From the NCBI GenBank assembly GCA_024403695.1, contig JAKSRI010000018.1, forward strand, positions 1-56,725: a DNA stretch of 56,725 nt. Direction: 5' to 3'. Made by a program: the position numbers and the translations under genes. This DNA comes from Saccharofermentans sp. GTDB taxonomy: Bacteria > Bacillota > Clostridia > Saccharofermentanales > Saccharofermentanaceae. The stretch's first letter is position 1. Each line of letters opens with the position of its first letter. This document shows positions 24,101-34,172 of the stretch, piece by piece. Under the pieces are notes generated by a model. It saw only the letters and a list, made by a program, of their open reading frames with translations, was not told the DNA's origin and searched no databases.

Positions 24101-24212
24101 CATAAGCACCACGCGCATCAACACTAGCCGGTCTCTTAACCACAGGGCTGGTAACAACACCAGCCACCATAATAAGTGCCACAATAGCGGCAATATATTT
24201 CTTTGTCTTCAT
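21132..24212 (-). CDS. Secreted subtilisin-like (S8) protease with DUF4214 repeats
   Basis: About 1026 residues. Signal peptide MKTKKYIAAIVALIMVAGVV is followed by a prodomain-like region (to about 210), an acidic EDPEDPG-repeat linker (about 217-275), then the peptidase: Asp in CVVDAGIY (about 320), His in YAGHGSYCAS (about 377), oxyanion Asn in GAAGNYRE and Ser in NGGTSASAP (about 550), so the triad is intact. Next come Cys-rich surface repeats (YYCAECG, SYCTKC, SYCSRC, KCDRCG with GHD/GHN spacers) and three DUF4214 modules (FVERLYTTCLGREADGDGL, FVTRLYLTFMDREPDSAGF), a family linked with attachment to surface or S-layer structures. Start set by GGAGGAATTT. Single-gene unit. Confidence 0.9.
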   Translation of the reverse strand: MKTKKYIAAIVALIMVAGVVTSPVVKRPASVDARGAYGAEGVPGAAQGVPVSDAAADADAGVGTLVNHDGVPAHAQLMVFEAGVPEEQSWIEPITVDYEEEDEIRDTLLVDPETVQFSVIEYRVAGQTPIRLNDKDEMVKNHDIYDVEFLLETEVGEDPVTGAKAFQVFYSARTSNEVWDAVDDLRTEDDIITAQPDFLRQITDYEYFICDDEENPEEPGEDPEDPGEDPEDPGEDPEDPGEDPEDPGEDPEDPGEDPEEPGEDPEDPGEDPEEPTFLYPTEAEIAHLDWVPETTGILQMWEKIAPHRKPGEGIVICVVDAGIYAEYPDMEANMWVNEGEIPDNGIDDDGNGYIDDVHGVLFDEEIPDYSYLTYAGHGSYCASIISMEAGNDIGGAGLAYGAKVMMGGAPATKPGYINSTNGIKALYYARDNGADIGNMSYAGRGYSAYEYAAFKELSQDMLLVGAAGNYRESTKDNPYDRTKEDYYPAGYDCVIGVMGYSKGCNSLDGSCWDYAKGTGPEYEVIAPYDYVYGAFIDNVKEPYGLNGGTSASAPIVCSMAAIMMSEYRAQGIDDIQFFHDMIVSENEHKIYYEEFGEQFEFQKVYLPALLTCGEGEFHTPVLAPAVEMTCTEDGRGSYYYCAECGKTIAEPLVIPAEHSGYFVRAVPANCTQAGHSSFSYCTKCYLVLDEPIVYPAMGHDVVTSAAIEVTCTSDGMTEESYCSRCHTMLKSREVVKSPGHNYVDVAAVPATVYAPGSTACVKCDRCGEYEVRPRVLPQVIVDDGIVGFSERLYTCALGRDGEDTGVTSWAVALRDGADGATVARGFFFSPELTSQELSDEDFVTRLYLTFLDREPDEAGLAAWVEALEKGATREQVFDGFVNSVEWATICYKYGIKSGGTAMPRLEPSAEVLAFVERLYTTCLGREADGDGLKSWADALANHEGSGSKAAHGFFFSKEFLDANYDDEEFVTRLYLTFMDREPDSAGFEAWVSVLKDGASREKVFDGFARSSEFVALCEKAGIVAFD
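23388..23564. repeat. 21-bp coding minisatellite (EDPEDPG repeat)
   Basis: About eight tandem 21-base units inside the protease gene, each encoding EDPEDPG or EDPEEPG with synonymous GGATCC/GGGTCC variation. Multiple of three, so copy-number changes keep the frame and alter linker length only. Confidence 0.9.
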
Positions 24213-24287
24213 AAATTCCTCCACAATCCCTATTCTTAATTTTATATTTTTACGGAATCTAATTGTGTGAACTTACATTAAACAAAA

Positions 24288-24326
24288 TACAAAAAACGCC
24301 CGACGCCAACCAAGGCACCAAGCGTT
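24288..24326 (-). terminator. Terminator of purM
   Basis: A 13-bp minus-strand stem (AACGCTTGGTGCC with GGCGTCGGGCGTT, including G-T pairs) followed by TTTTTTG. Confidence 0.85.
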
Positions 24327-24357
24327 CTTTGCTTCATCATCATTCATTTGCCAAATA

Positions 24358-25533
24358 TCAGTTGTAGAGATATTCCTCACCCTGATATTTAATAACAACT
24401 TCATTTGTTGAACCTTCAGGCAATGCCTCAACGTGTCCAACTACGCGAGCATCAATATTGAAGCTCTTAGCGATTTCAATTATACCATCAGCAACGGACT
24501 CATCACAATAGAACTCGATTCTGTGACCGCAGTTGAATACCTGGAACATCTCCTTCATTGGGATCTCGCCAGACTCATAAATTGTCTGGAAGATTGGAGG
24601 AAGCTCGAAGAGGTTATCCTTAACGATACGGATGTTCTTACCGAAGTCACGGCACTTTGCCTGTCCGCCACCTGTGCAGTGGATGATACCAGAAATAGAA
24701 TCAAAATACTTCTCAAGTACAGGAACGATAACTGGGAGGAAAGTACGTGTTGGAGAAAGAATTGCCTCACCAACTGTCTGCTCGCCATATGGCATCTTAT
24801 CTGTAAGTCTGAATTTACCACAGTAAGCCTTGTCCTCACCGAGTGTATCGGAGAAAGACTCCTTGTAGTTCTCATAGTAATACTTATTCAAAAGCATGTG
24901 TCTAGCAGCTGTAAGACCATTAGAAGAAATACCTGAGTTGTAGGAATCCTCATATGTAGCCTGACCGAATGAAGCGAGACCAACGATAACGTGACCTGGC
25001 TTGATATTAGCAGCATTTACTACCTTGTCGCGCTTAACACGTGCAACGATTGTGGAGTCAACGATCAATGTCTTAACGAGATCTCCAACGTCTGCTGTCT
25101 CACCACCGCACATCTTAATGCCAACGCCTGCCTTCTCGAGCTTAGCGATAACCTCGTCGTAGCCCTCGATTACTTTCGCGATAGCCTTGCCGTCAACGCG
25201 GTGCGCATTACGTCCGATTGTGTTAGAGAGAGAAAGGTTCTCATAGCATCCAACGCAAGCAAGATCGTCTGTATTCATTACGAGGGAATCCTGTGCAAGA
25301 CCCTTGAACCAGTCGTAGTTGCCTGTCTCCTTGAACATCAAATATGCTACGGAAGACTTTGTACCTGCACCATCTGCGTGAAGTGCTGTGCAGTACTCAG
25401 AATCACCTGCTGTATCCTCGATGAGCTTGCAGAAAGCTCCTGGGAAAACACCCTTATCCTGATTCTTTACTGCTGCCTTAACATCATCCTTAGTTGGTGA
25501 TACGCCTCTGCTCAAGTAAGATTCTGCTGACAT
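24358..25533 (-). CDS. purM: Phosphoribosylformylglycinamidine cyclo-ligase (AIR synthase), long form
   Basis: About 391 residues. PurM signatures include LHADGAGTKSSVAYL, VMNTDDLACVG, GGETADVGD, SYNSGISSNGLTAARH and HCTGGGQAKC. It closes the imidazole ring to form AIR in purine synthesis. It is longer than the 345-residue E. coli type and looks like the roughly 390-residue branch seen in Bacteroidetes and some Clostridia. Start set at MSAESYLSRG after TTTTGGAGGTTATC. It begins 30 bases after the RNase P RNA gene with no terminator between them. Confidence 0.9.
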   Translation of the reverse strand: MSAESYLSRGVSPTKDDVKAAVKNQDKGVFPGAFCKLIEDTAGDSEYCTALHADGAGTKSSVAYLMFKETGNYDWFKGLAQDSLVMNTDDLACVGCYENLSLSNTIGRNAHRVDGKAIAKVIEGYDEVIAKLEKAGVGIKMCGGETADVGDLVKTLIVDSTIVARVKRDKVVNAANIKPGHVIVGLASFGQATYEDSYNSGISSNGLTAARHMLLNKYYYENYKESFSDTLGEDKAYCGKFRLTDKMPYGEQTVGEAILSPTRTFLPVIVPVLEKYFDSISGIIHCTGGGQAKCRDFGKNIRIVKDNLFELPPIFQTIYESGEIPMKEMFQVFNCGHRIEFYCDESVADGIIEIAKSFNIDARVVGHVEALPEGSTNEVVIKYQGEEYLYN

Positions 25534-25562
25534 GATAACCTCCAAAATTTACTAATAAAGTT

Positions 25563-25919
25563 AACCGAGCTGGCCGGTAAGCCGGGTTCTGTATTAAACA
25601 ATCATCTATCTAGACTGACCATTGCTGGGCAGTTCAAGCCGTCTCCTCGAGGCCCGCGGACAACGGTTAATGCCTCTCCGCGACGTTGCTCCAGGTGGGG
25701 TTTACAAAGCCGATATGTCTCCACACCGCTGGTGAGCTCTTACCTCGCCTTTTCATCCTTGCTCATGGCCGAAGCCACGGGCGGTTTTCTTTTCTGTTGC
25801 ACTTTCCTTAAAGTCACCTTCACCAGACGTTATCTGGCACCCTGTCCTATGGAGCCCGGACTTTCCTCACGCGCCAGTCGTTACCATATGGCGCCCGCGA
25901 TTGTCTCGGTCTGCTCGGA
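25563..25919 (-). ncRNA. rnpB: RNase P RNA
   Basis: The minus strand contains the conserved GAGGAAAGTCCGGGC block near the 5' end and ACAGAACCCGGCTTAC near the 3' end, which form P4, with CCGAGC/GCTCGG closing P1. Length (about 357 bases) and the GAACTGCC and GGAGACGGCTTG segments fit bacterial RNase P RNA; type A versus B was not resolved by folding. Ends are approximate. It processes the 5' ends of tRNA precursors. Confidence 0.95.
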
Positions 25920-25960
25920 AAACACAACTATTTTAAAGAAAATCTCTCAATAAGTATATA

Positions 25961-26731
25961 TCAAAATCTTCTTTCGGGTCCGTCAAAATATACAAATTCC
26001 ACGTCTTCGAACTTCTCGTTCATGACATCGCACAAGTTGCTCATGAAAATTCGCTCTGTGGCGTTGTGGCCCGCGATAACCCCAGTGATGCCCATCTCCA
26101 TGAGTTCCAGCATAATGTGATGCTTGATTTCGCCTGCCACCACAGTGTCCACCTGCGCCTCTTTTACTGCGGCCATGGCGTCCTCGTCAAAGGATCCGCC
26201 CTGGGCGAAAATTCTACTAACCTTAGTCTCAGGTGTGCCATAAGTGATTACGCCGCTGGCGTTCAGGGCCTCACCCGCGCTATTGCAAAATGCGTCTAAA
26301 TTAACCGCCTCAGGAAGCTCGCCAACAACACCGCAGAATGCGTCCTCCAGTGATGTTATGGACTCTTCTGTGGCGCCCAACACGGAAGCCAGAAGTGCGT
26401 TGGAAAACCCGTCCGCCGCGTCAAGGTTTGTATGTGCGCTGTAGCAGCTGATACCGCCTCTAATGAGCTCATAAATAATGTGGCCCTTAGGGTCGTCGTT
26501 ACGAACTGACTTGATACCACCGAAAATCAAAGGATGGTGCGCGAGGACCATCTCTGCGTTAAGATTCATGGCTGTCTCCACCACCTGGGATGTGGCGTCG
26601 AGGCACACAATAACACGTGTCACCTCACGTGCTGGATCGCCAACGTTAAGGCCAGGGTTATCGAACCCGAGAGCTGTATCCAGAGGAAAGAGCTCCTCCA
26701 TATAATCCATAATTTGCTTTACAGTAGTCAT
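25961..26731 (-). CDS. Nif3-like dinuclear metal-centre protein
   Basis: About 256 residues of the NIF3/YqfO/DUF34 family: DNPGLNVGD, VIVCLDAT, EMVLAHHPLIFGG (metal-binding HH), YSAHTNLDAADG and the C-terminal IAGHNATER (family usually GHxxxE). The usual PII-like insert of the longer Firmicutes form is absent. Exact reaction is unsettled; the family is described as metal-binding hydrolase or cyclohydrolase-like. Start taken at the ATG after AAGAGGTGACT rather than the overlapping GTG two codons earlier. Last gene of the dapA-to-nif3 operon, 9 bases after trmK. Confidence 0.9.
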   Translation of the reverse strand: MTTVKQIMDYMEELFPLDTALGFDNPGLNVGDPAREVTRVIVCLDATSQVVETAMNLNAEMVLAHHPLIFGGIKSVRNDDPKGHIIYELIRGGISCYSAHTNLDAADGFSNALLASVLGATEESITSLEDAFCGVVGELPEAVNLDAFCNSAGEALNASGVITYGTPETKVSRIFAQGGSFDEDAMAAVKEAQVDTVVAGEIKHHIMLELMEMGITGVIAGHNATERIFMSNLCDVMNEKFEDVEFVYFDGPERRF

Positions 26732-26740
26732 AGTCACCTC

Positions 26741-27430
26741 TTAAACAGTCTTCATAAGTTCCGCTATTTCTTCGTCGCCGCGAGCGCGAAGCGTATAGAT
26801 GTCGTGAAGCTTCGCAAAATACTCAGCCACAATCGCCTCGTCTGTCTTGGTCTTCAGCACCGGGCCAAAATACTTCTCATATAAAGTCAGGTCGCGAACC
26901 ACGCCATCGTAAACTGCCACCAAGATTGGATAGAAAAGTCCGCGGTCATTTATCACAGTCTCATCCTTAATCTCATAGCCATTGGCGCTCAGATACACGC
27001 GAAGCTCCTCGATAGTTTTCTGTGGCTGAAGGCACCACACAACGCTCTTCAAAATCTCAGGCGAAGTCACCTCATATGCCGCGCTCATGATGTCCATCAT
27101 GTTGTTGCCGCCAAGGCCCGCCATAATAACGGTGTCGCCCTCTATAAGATCCACGCCCTTAAGGCCATCTGTGCACACCACAGTGGACTTCTCGCCAAAC
27201 CCATGAGAGAACAACGTCTCGCGTGTCTTTTGAGCAGGGTCCTTATGGATGTCGGTTGCCACCACTTTCGCGTAGTCACCCGTGATCAGGGCCTCCAGGG
27301 ACACGTAGCCATGGTCGGAACCCACGTCAACAAGTCGCTGTCCGGCCTCACCATTAACCTGGTCGCGCCACATGCGGGCGGTGTCGTAAACCTTCTGCAA
27401 ACGGGCTGTGAGCTGCATACGATTCATCAT
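26741..27430 (-). CDS. trmK: tRNA (adenine22-N1)-methyltransferase
   Basis: 229 residues. SAM-binding motif I is LVDVGSDHGYVSLEAL; further family marks are VATDIHKDP, IMAGLGGNNM and LQPQKTIEELRVYLS. TrmK methylates A22 in tRNA D loops of Gram-positive bacteria. Its ATG overlaps the dnaG stop (ATATGATG), so the two are translationally coupled. In most Firmicutes sigA lies between dnaG and trmK; here it does not. Confidence 0.93.
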   Translation of the reverse strand: MMNRMQLTARLQKVYDTARMWRDQVNGEAGQRLVDVGSDHGYVSLEALITGDYAKVVATDIHKDPAQKTRETLFSHGFGEKSTVVCTDGLKGVDLIEGDTVIMAGLGGNNMMDIMSAAYEVTSPEILKSVVWCLQPQKTIEELRVYLSANGYEIKDETVINDRGLFYPILVAVYDGVVRDLTLYEKYFGPVLKTKTDEAIVAEYFAKLHDIYTLRARGDEEIAELMKTV

Positions 27431-29415
27431 ATAGCCCCTCGCTTCTCACGCAGAATTTTACGTGCCACGTCTATCTTACGCAGAGTCTCTAAGTACTCTT
27501 CTTTCTGCTCTTTTGTCGCAGTTGCCAGACGGCTGGTGAGCTGACGCTCGCGCTTGTCGAGCTGCTTGAGTCGCAGGTCATAAACCTTCAGCAAATATGT
27601 GTCCACTTCCGCCTTACGGGTAACTGGCTTACGGTTCGCCTCGCAGGCCTGAAGATACACTTCCTCCGCCGGCATGCCGTTAAGCACCAACTGCGCCATC
27701 TTGTTAAGAAGCATGTCCTCGCGGCAACCATAATTGGCGTCGAAATGCTCCAGGAAGAAAGTCACAATAGCCTTCATATTAGCGCCAGTAAAATCATTTG
27801 GTCTTAACACGTCTGCACGGTCCACCTCAGTTGCCAGGCGCTCCTTAAGGCGCACTGCATACACGAGAAGTGCCAGTTCTTCTGCATAGGCGATGTCTAC
27901 TGGTGGGCCCTTACGCTTTGGTTGTTGAGCCTGGGATGTCTGGGCTGCCTGAGTTGCCTGGACCTGAGCCTGTGGTGCCTGAATTTCCTCTGGCGCCTCA
28001 GCATAGTCATCCGCCTCCTGGGCAGCCATGCGCTCCTGAAGGTCAGCCTCCTCAAGTCTCTTCTTCTGTCTCAAATTCTGCTCATACTGGCGGTTCTCCT
28101 CGGACTGCATAAGGTCATTCATGCGGTTAAGAACCGTCTGGGAATTGGCGCCAAGATAGGATGCGGCATTAGTTGCCATCTTCTCCCTCTTGAGATCGTC
28201 ATGAAGCCAGGAACCATACATGATAACGTCATCCTGGAACTTATATGTGTCAAGCTTGCCATGTTCGTCGCAGTTGTCGTCGTAGGCACGGGAGAACAGA
28301 TAGTCGTCCACGTCTTTCGCACCGTTAACCACACCACGGAAGCTGGCAGCTCCATTATGCTTAATATATTCGTCAGGGTCCTTGCCGTCTGGCACCTTGG
28401 CAATCTTAATTCTAATGTTGATGCCGTTCATTTTCTTAAGGAAAGTGAGCATCATGCGGATGGCTCTGATAGCAGCATTCTGGCCCGCCTTGTCAGAGTC
28501 GAAGAAGAAAACTACCTCTTTGGCGTATTTCGCCGCCAGACGAAGCTGACTGTCGGTGAAAGCAGTTCCCAGGGACGCCACCGCGTTGTTGATTCCAGCC
28601 TGATGCATGGAAATCGCGTCCATATAGCCCTCAACGATAATGAGCTGCTCGGATCTGGCCTGGATGGCGTAGTTAAGCGCGTAAAGGTGCTCCTGTTTCT
28701 TATAAACCAGAGAGTCAGGAGAGTTAACATACTTTGGCATCTCAGGGCCAAGTGAACGGCCACCAAAGGCAATAATCTTGCCAAACGCATCAAAAATTGG
28801 GAACACCAGTCTTCCACGGAACAAATCAATGAGGTTGCCCTTACGAGACACGGTAAAGAGACCGCAGTCCTTCATCTCCTCATCTGTATAACCCTTGCTA
28901 CGAAGGTGTGTGTACAGTGAATCCCAGCTGTCAGGTGCATATCCGATACCGAACTTAGTAAGAGTGTCCTTACCCAGCTCACGATTCTTGGCATAGTCTC
29001 TGCCTGGCTTACCTGCAGGGTCATTGAAGCACTTATAGTAATACTTTCCAGCCTCATTCAAAAGCTCATATACGCGTTTCTTACGATTCTTAAAATTCTC
29101 ATTGCCAGATGATGTGTACTCAGGAACTTCTACGCCGTACTGGTTGCCGAGGAAACGGATAGCCTCAGGATATGAGAGCCTCTCGATCTCCATAATGAAC
29201 TTAATGGCGTTACCACCCTTGTTACAACCAAAGCAGTGATAGATATTCTTATTTAAAGACACAGAAAAAGATCCGGTCTTCTCAGAATGAAAAGGACAGA
29301 GTCCAAAAAGATTCTGTCCTGTTCTCTTCGTAAAAGATACGTATTTTCCAACTACTGATTCAATATCAGCTTTATTGAGAATTTCCTCAATAACACTATC
29401 TGGAATCTGAGCCAT
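27427..29415 (-). CDS. dnaG: DNA primase
   Basis: 662 residues. N-terminal zinc-binding CHC2 domain with C40, H43, C61 and C64 (CPFHSEKTGSFSV, YHCFGCNKGG), the core RNA-polymerase/TOPRIM domain (LIIVEGYMDAISMHQAGI, VVFFFDSDKAGQNAA), and a C-terminal helicase-binding region. A Gln/Ala-rich low-complexity linker (about 478-505, AQVQATQAAQTSQAQQ) separates core and C-terminus. It synthesises RNA primers at the replication fork. 3 bases after yajC and overlapping trmK. Confidence 0.97.
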   Translation of the reverse strand: MAQIPDSVIEEILNKADIESVVGKYVSFTKRTGQNLFGLCPFHSEKTGSFSVSLNKNIYHCFGCNKGGNAIKFIMEIERLSYPEAIRFLGNQYGVEVPEYTSSGNENFKNRKKRVYELLNEAGKYYYKCFNDPAGKPGRDYAKNRELGKDTLTKFGIGYAPDSWDSLYTHLRSKGYTDEEMKDCGLFTVSRKGNLIDLFRGRLVFPIFDAFGKIIAFGGRSLGPEMPKYVNSPDSLVYKKQEHLYALNYAIQARSEQLIIVEGYMDAISMHQAGINNAVASLGTAFTDSQLRLAAKYAKEVVFFFDSDKAGQNAAIRAIRMMLTFLKKMNGINIRIKIAKVPDGKDPDEYIKHNGAASFRGVVNGAKDVDDYLFSRAYDDNCDEHGKLDTYKFQDDVIMYGSWLHDDLKREKMATNAASYLGANSQTVLNRMNDLMQSEENRQYEQNLRQKKRLEEADLQERMAAQEADDYAEAPEEIQAPQAQVQATQAAQTSQAQQPKRKGPPVDIAYAEELALLVYAVRLKERLATEVDRADVLRPNDFTGANMKAIVTFFLEHFDANYGCREDMLLNKMAQLVLNGMPAEEVYLQACEANRKPVTRKAEVDTYLLKVYDLRLKQLDKRERQLTSRLATATKEQKEEYLETLRKIDVARKILREKRGAI

Positions 29416-29418
29416 TTA

Positions 29419-29868
29419 TTATAACTTATCTTCCTTCTCTGCCTTCTTCTCAGCCTTCTTAGCTTCCTTATCTGCCTTGTCAGCATCCTTAGCCTTCTTA
29501 GCAGCCTTCTTCTCCTCATTCTTCTTTGTTGCCTCAGCATTACGAGGAGTAACTGTCTGGATTGCAGACTTAAGGAATGTTACTGGAGTGTTAGCCATGG
29601 ATGTGTAGATTGTAACCTCTGTATCTGTGAAGTTAGCTACAACGCCTACGAGGCCACCGATTGTCTGAACCTTGTCACCAACCATCATCTCGGAGATCTG
29701 CTTCTTAGTCTCCTTCTCAGCCTTACGCTGTGGTCTGATGAGCATGAAGTAGAATACTACGAAGAACAATACGAGCATTACTACTGTGGATACCATGGAG
29801 CCCATTGCGCCCTGATCGTCAGCTGTCTGAGCAGCTGTATCAAAAGCTGCGAGTAATAAATAATTCAT
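29419..29868 (-). CDS. yajC: Preprotein translocase accessory subunit YajC
   Basis: 149 residues. One membrane helix (about 24-44, MVSTVVMLVLFFVVFYFML) followed by the diagnostic IRPQRKAEKETKKQISEM and GDKVQTIGGLVGVV. The C-terminal 40 residues are a Lys/Ala/Glu-rich tail. YajC associates with SecDF-YidC. It is commonly found next to tgt and secDF; here it instead sits in the dapA-dapB-yajC-dnaG operon, with queA-tgt divergent nearby. Confidence 0.93.
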   Translation of the reverse strand: MNYLLLAAFDTAAQTADDQGAMGSMVSTVVMLVLFFVVFYFMLIRPQRKAEKETKKQISEMMVGDKVQTIGGLVGVVANFTDTEVTIYTSMANTPVTFLKSAIQTVTPRNAEATKKNEEKKAAKKAKDADKADKEAKKAEKKAEKEDKL

Positions 29869-29896
29869 TTAAGTCTTTCCTCCGGACTATTTTTAT

Positions 29897-30667
29897 TTAA
29901 TTCTTGAAGAGCTCAGATACGATCATTTCCATATCGTACATGCCTGGCTCTTTGCCTACTACATACTTAGCAGCTGTAACAGCACCACGGCCGAATACAT
30001 CTCTAGTATGAGCACTGTGAGATATCTTAACAGTTTCTTCATCAGAGATAAAGTAAACGTCATGATCACCTACAATATTTCCACCACGAATAGCGCTCAT
30101 GCCAATCTCATTTGGCTTACGCTTCTCGCTTCTGGAATGTCTGTCATAAACGAGCTCCATATCGCCGTCGATAGAACCCTGGATAACATCAGCGATTGTC
30201 ATTGCTGTACCAGATGGTGCGTCGAGCTTACGATTGTGATGAGCCTCTACAACCTCGATATCACATCCTGGATAGAGAGCCTTTGTAGCCTGTCTAACAA
30301 GCTCGAAGAGCACGTTCATACCAACGCTCATGTTAGCTGACTTAAATACAGGAATAACCTTAGCTGCCTCGTTAATCTTCTCGATTGTCTCAGCAGGAAT
30401 AGCTGTTGTACAAACTACGATTGGCTTCTTCTTAGCAAGAGCCAGCTCGAGGATTGCAGGAACCGCACTAAAATGTGAAAAATCGATAATTACATCGAAG
30501 TCCACATCGCAGTCCATAGGATTTGTAAAGATTGGGAAATCGATGCCATCAGCAGTAGCAACTACGTCGCCACCAGCAACAATCTCGCAGTCATCGTATT
30601 CCTTAACCATGTTGCCAATAACGCGTCCCATACGTCCGCAGCAACCGTTCATGAAAATCTTAATCAT
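29897..30667 (-). CDS. dapB: 4-hydroxy-tetrahydrodipicolinate reductase
   Basis: 256 residues. Rossmann start IFMNGCCGRMGRVI, VVCTTAIP, the catalytic EAHHNRKLDAPSGTA segment and the C-terminal YDMEMIVSELF. Reduces HTPA to tetrahydrodipicolinate in the lysine/diaminopimelate pathway, second after DapA encoded 38 bases upstream. Confidence 0.97.
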   Translation of the reverse strand: MIKIFMNGCCGRMGRVIGNMVKEYDDCEIVAGGDVVATADGIDFPIFTNPMDCDVDFDVIIDFSHFSAVPAILELALAKKKPIVVCTTAIPAETIEKINEAAKVIPVFKSANMSVGMNVLFELVRQATKALYPGCDIEVVEAHHNRKLDAPSGTAMTIADVIQGSIDGDMELVYDRHSRSEKRKPNEIGMSAIRGGNIVGDHDVYFISDEETVKISHSAHTRDVFGRGAVTAAKYVVGKEPGMYDMEMIVSELFKN

Positions 30668-30705
30668 AGTCTTAACCCCTTACGCTTTCGTGCACCTTAC
30701 GCAAA

Positions 30706-31605
30706 TTACGCGAAGAACTTCTTAACAGCAGAAACATCATACTGGTTAAGAACTGCCTCGAGGTTCTCGTGACCCTTAGGGCTCATGTCGCAAAGTGGAA
30801 GTCTGCAGTGACCAACGTTAGCACCGAGAATGTTCATTGCTTCCTTAACTGGGATAGGGTTAACCTCAGAGAAGAGAGCCTTGATAAGAGGTACAACGTC
30901 TGTCTGAAGCTTAGCCGCCTTCTTTACGTCACCATCAAGATATGTGCGAACGATATCGTGTGTAAGCTCTGGGATAACGTTAGCCATAACGGAGATAACA
31001 CCGGAACCACCAAGTGAAAGAAGTGGAACTACGAGTGCGTCCTCACCGGAATAGAGTGCGTATCTGTCACCAACCTTGGAGATAATCTCAGGAACCTGTG
31101 TGAAGTTACACTCCTTAACAGCTACGATATTCTCGTGCTCAGCAAGTCTGTAAAGAACGTCTGGGCTGATGTTTACGTTTGTTCTAGATGGAACGTTGTA
31201 AAGAATAATTGGAGCATCAGCATTCTTAGCGATTGCTGTGTAGTGCTGATAAAGTCCCTCTGGTGTGCACTTGTTGTAGTAAGGTGTAACAACGAGAACT
31301 GCATCTGCGCCAGCCTCGATAGCCTTCTTTGTGAGGTTGATACCGTGATGTGTATCGTTTGAACCTGTACCTGCAATTACTGGAACTCTGCCAGCTACTG
31401 CATCTACGCAGCACTTGATTGTAGCGAGGTGCTCCTCATCTGGCATTGTGGATGCCTCACCAGTGGAGCCGCAGATTACGATAGCATCTGTCTTATTCTG
31501 AATATGGAACTCTACAAGCTTCTCAAGCTTAGCAAAGTCAACTCCTGTGTCTGTAAATGGTGTAACTACTGCTACAGCTGAGCCCTCAAAAATTGGTGTT
31601 GCCAT
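30706..31605 (-). CDS. dapA: 4-hydroxy-tetrahydrodipicolinate synthase
   Basis: 299 residues, TIM-barrel NAL family. GSTGEASTM, IAGTGSNDT, VTPYYNKCTPEG, YNVPSRTNV and the Schiff-base lysine in IVAVKECNF are all present. Condenses pyruvate and aspartate semialdehyde, first committed step to lysine and diaminopimelate. TATAGGAGGAATTTCTT precedes the ATG. First gene of a six-gene operon from the promoter at 31646-31675; the leader is short, so no lysine riboswitch is encoded. Confidence 0.97.
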   Translation of the reverse strand: MATPIFEGSAVAVVTPFTDTGVDFAKLEKLVEFHIQNKTDAIVICGSTGEASTMPDEEHLATIKCCVDAVAGRVPVIAGTGSNDTHHGINLTKKAIEAGADAVLVVTPYYNKCTPEGLYQHYTAIAKNADAPIILYNVPSRTNVNISPDVLYRLAEHENIVAVKECNFTQVPEIISKVGDRYALYSGEDALVVPLLSLGGSGVISVMANVIPELTHDIVRTYLDGDVKKAAKLQTDVVPLIKALFSEVNPIPVKEAMNILGANVGHCRLPLCDMSPKGHENLEAVLNQYDVSAVKKFFA

Positions 31606-31645
31606 AAGAAATTCCTCCTATAGAATTTTAAATTTATTTCGATAA

Positions 31646-31675
31646 ATTTTAGCACTATATTAAATAATGCGTCAA
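31646..31675 (-). promoter_or_regulatory. Promoter of the dapA-dapB-yajC-dnaG-trmK-nif3 operon
   Basis: Minus-strand TTGACG and TAAAAT separated by 18 bases; start predicted about 34 bases before dapA. Confidence 0.7.
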
Positions 31676-31689
31676 TTAGTCGCGAGTGA

Positions 31690-31718
31690 CGGACAAATGT
31701 CCGCGGAAAGTGTATAAT
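31690..31718 (+). promoter_or_regulatory. Promoter giving leaderless or near-leaderless queA
   Basis: Perfect TATAAT at 31713-31718, with a weak CGGACA at 17-base spacing. The ATG at 31726 is 7 bases after the -10 box, where transcription itself should begin, and no Shine-Dalgarno sequence is present. Confidence 0.6.
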
Positions 31719-31725
31719 ACCCCTC

Positions 31726-33914
<2,189 letters not shown>

Positions 33915-33954
33915 TTTGTATTTTTGAGTTTTTTAATTCGTTTGAGTACTTTTG

Positions 33955-33985
33955 AGCCTCGAGCCTGCCGGTTCGGGGCTTTTTA
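33955..33985 (+). terminator. Terminator of queA-tgt
   Basis: Imperfect stem AGCCTCGAGCC with GGTTCGGGGCT followed by TTTT. Confidence 0.75.
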
Positions 33986-34004
33986 TATGGGTATATCCTC
34001 CTGG

Positions 34005-34127
34005 ATTCATAAAAAGCTTCATAAAAATCCGAATCTTATGAACATTTTTATGAATAATCGGCTACAAAGAGCGGAAATTCATAAAAAGCTTCATAAAAAT
34101 CCGAATCTTATGAACACTTTTATGAAT
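34005..34127. repeat. 51-bp palindromic element, two tandem copies (72-bp period)
   Basis: Copies at 34005-34055 and 34077-34127 are almost identical to each other (two differences), with an unrelated 21-base spacer. Same family as 16838, 20910 and 56334. Lies between the terminators of two convergent units (tgt and vapBC). Confidence 0.92.
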
Positions 34128-34141
34128 ATCCAAGGCAACAA

Positions 34142-34169
34142 AAAGCCCCAGACCCACAAAGGGTCTGGG
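34142..34169 (-). terminator. Terminator of vapBC
   Basis: Perfect 9-bp stem CCCAGACCC with GGGTCTGGG, followed on the minus strand by GCTTTTTG. Confidence 0.85.
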
Positions 34170-34172
34170 ACT

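Noticed and set aside
31606..31725. Lysine riboswitch or T-box before dapA
   Set aside because: The promoter lies about 40 bases from the gene, leaving no room for a riboswitch; no T-box motif present.
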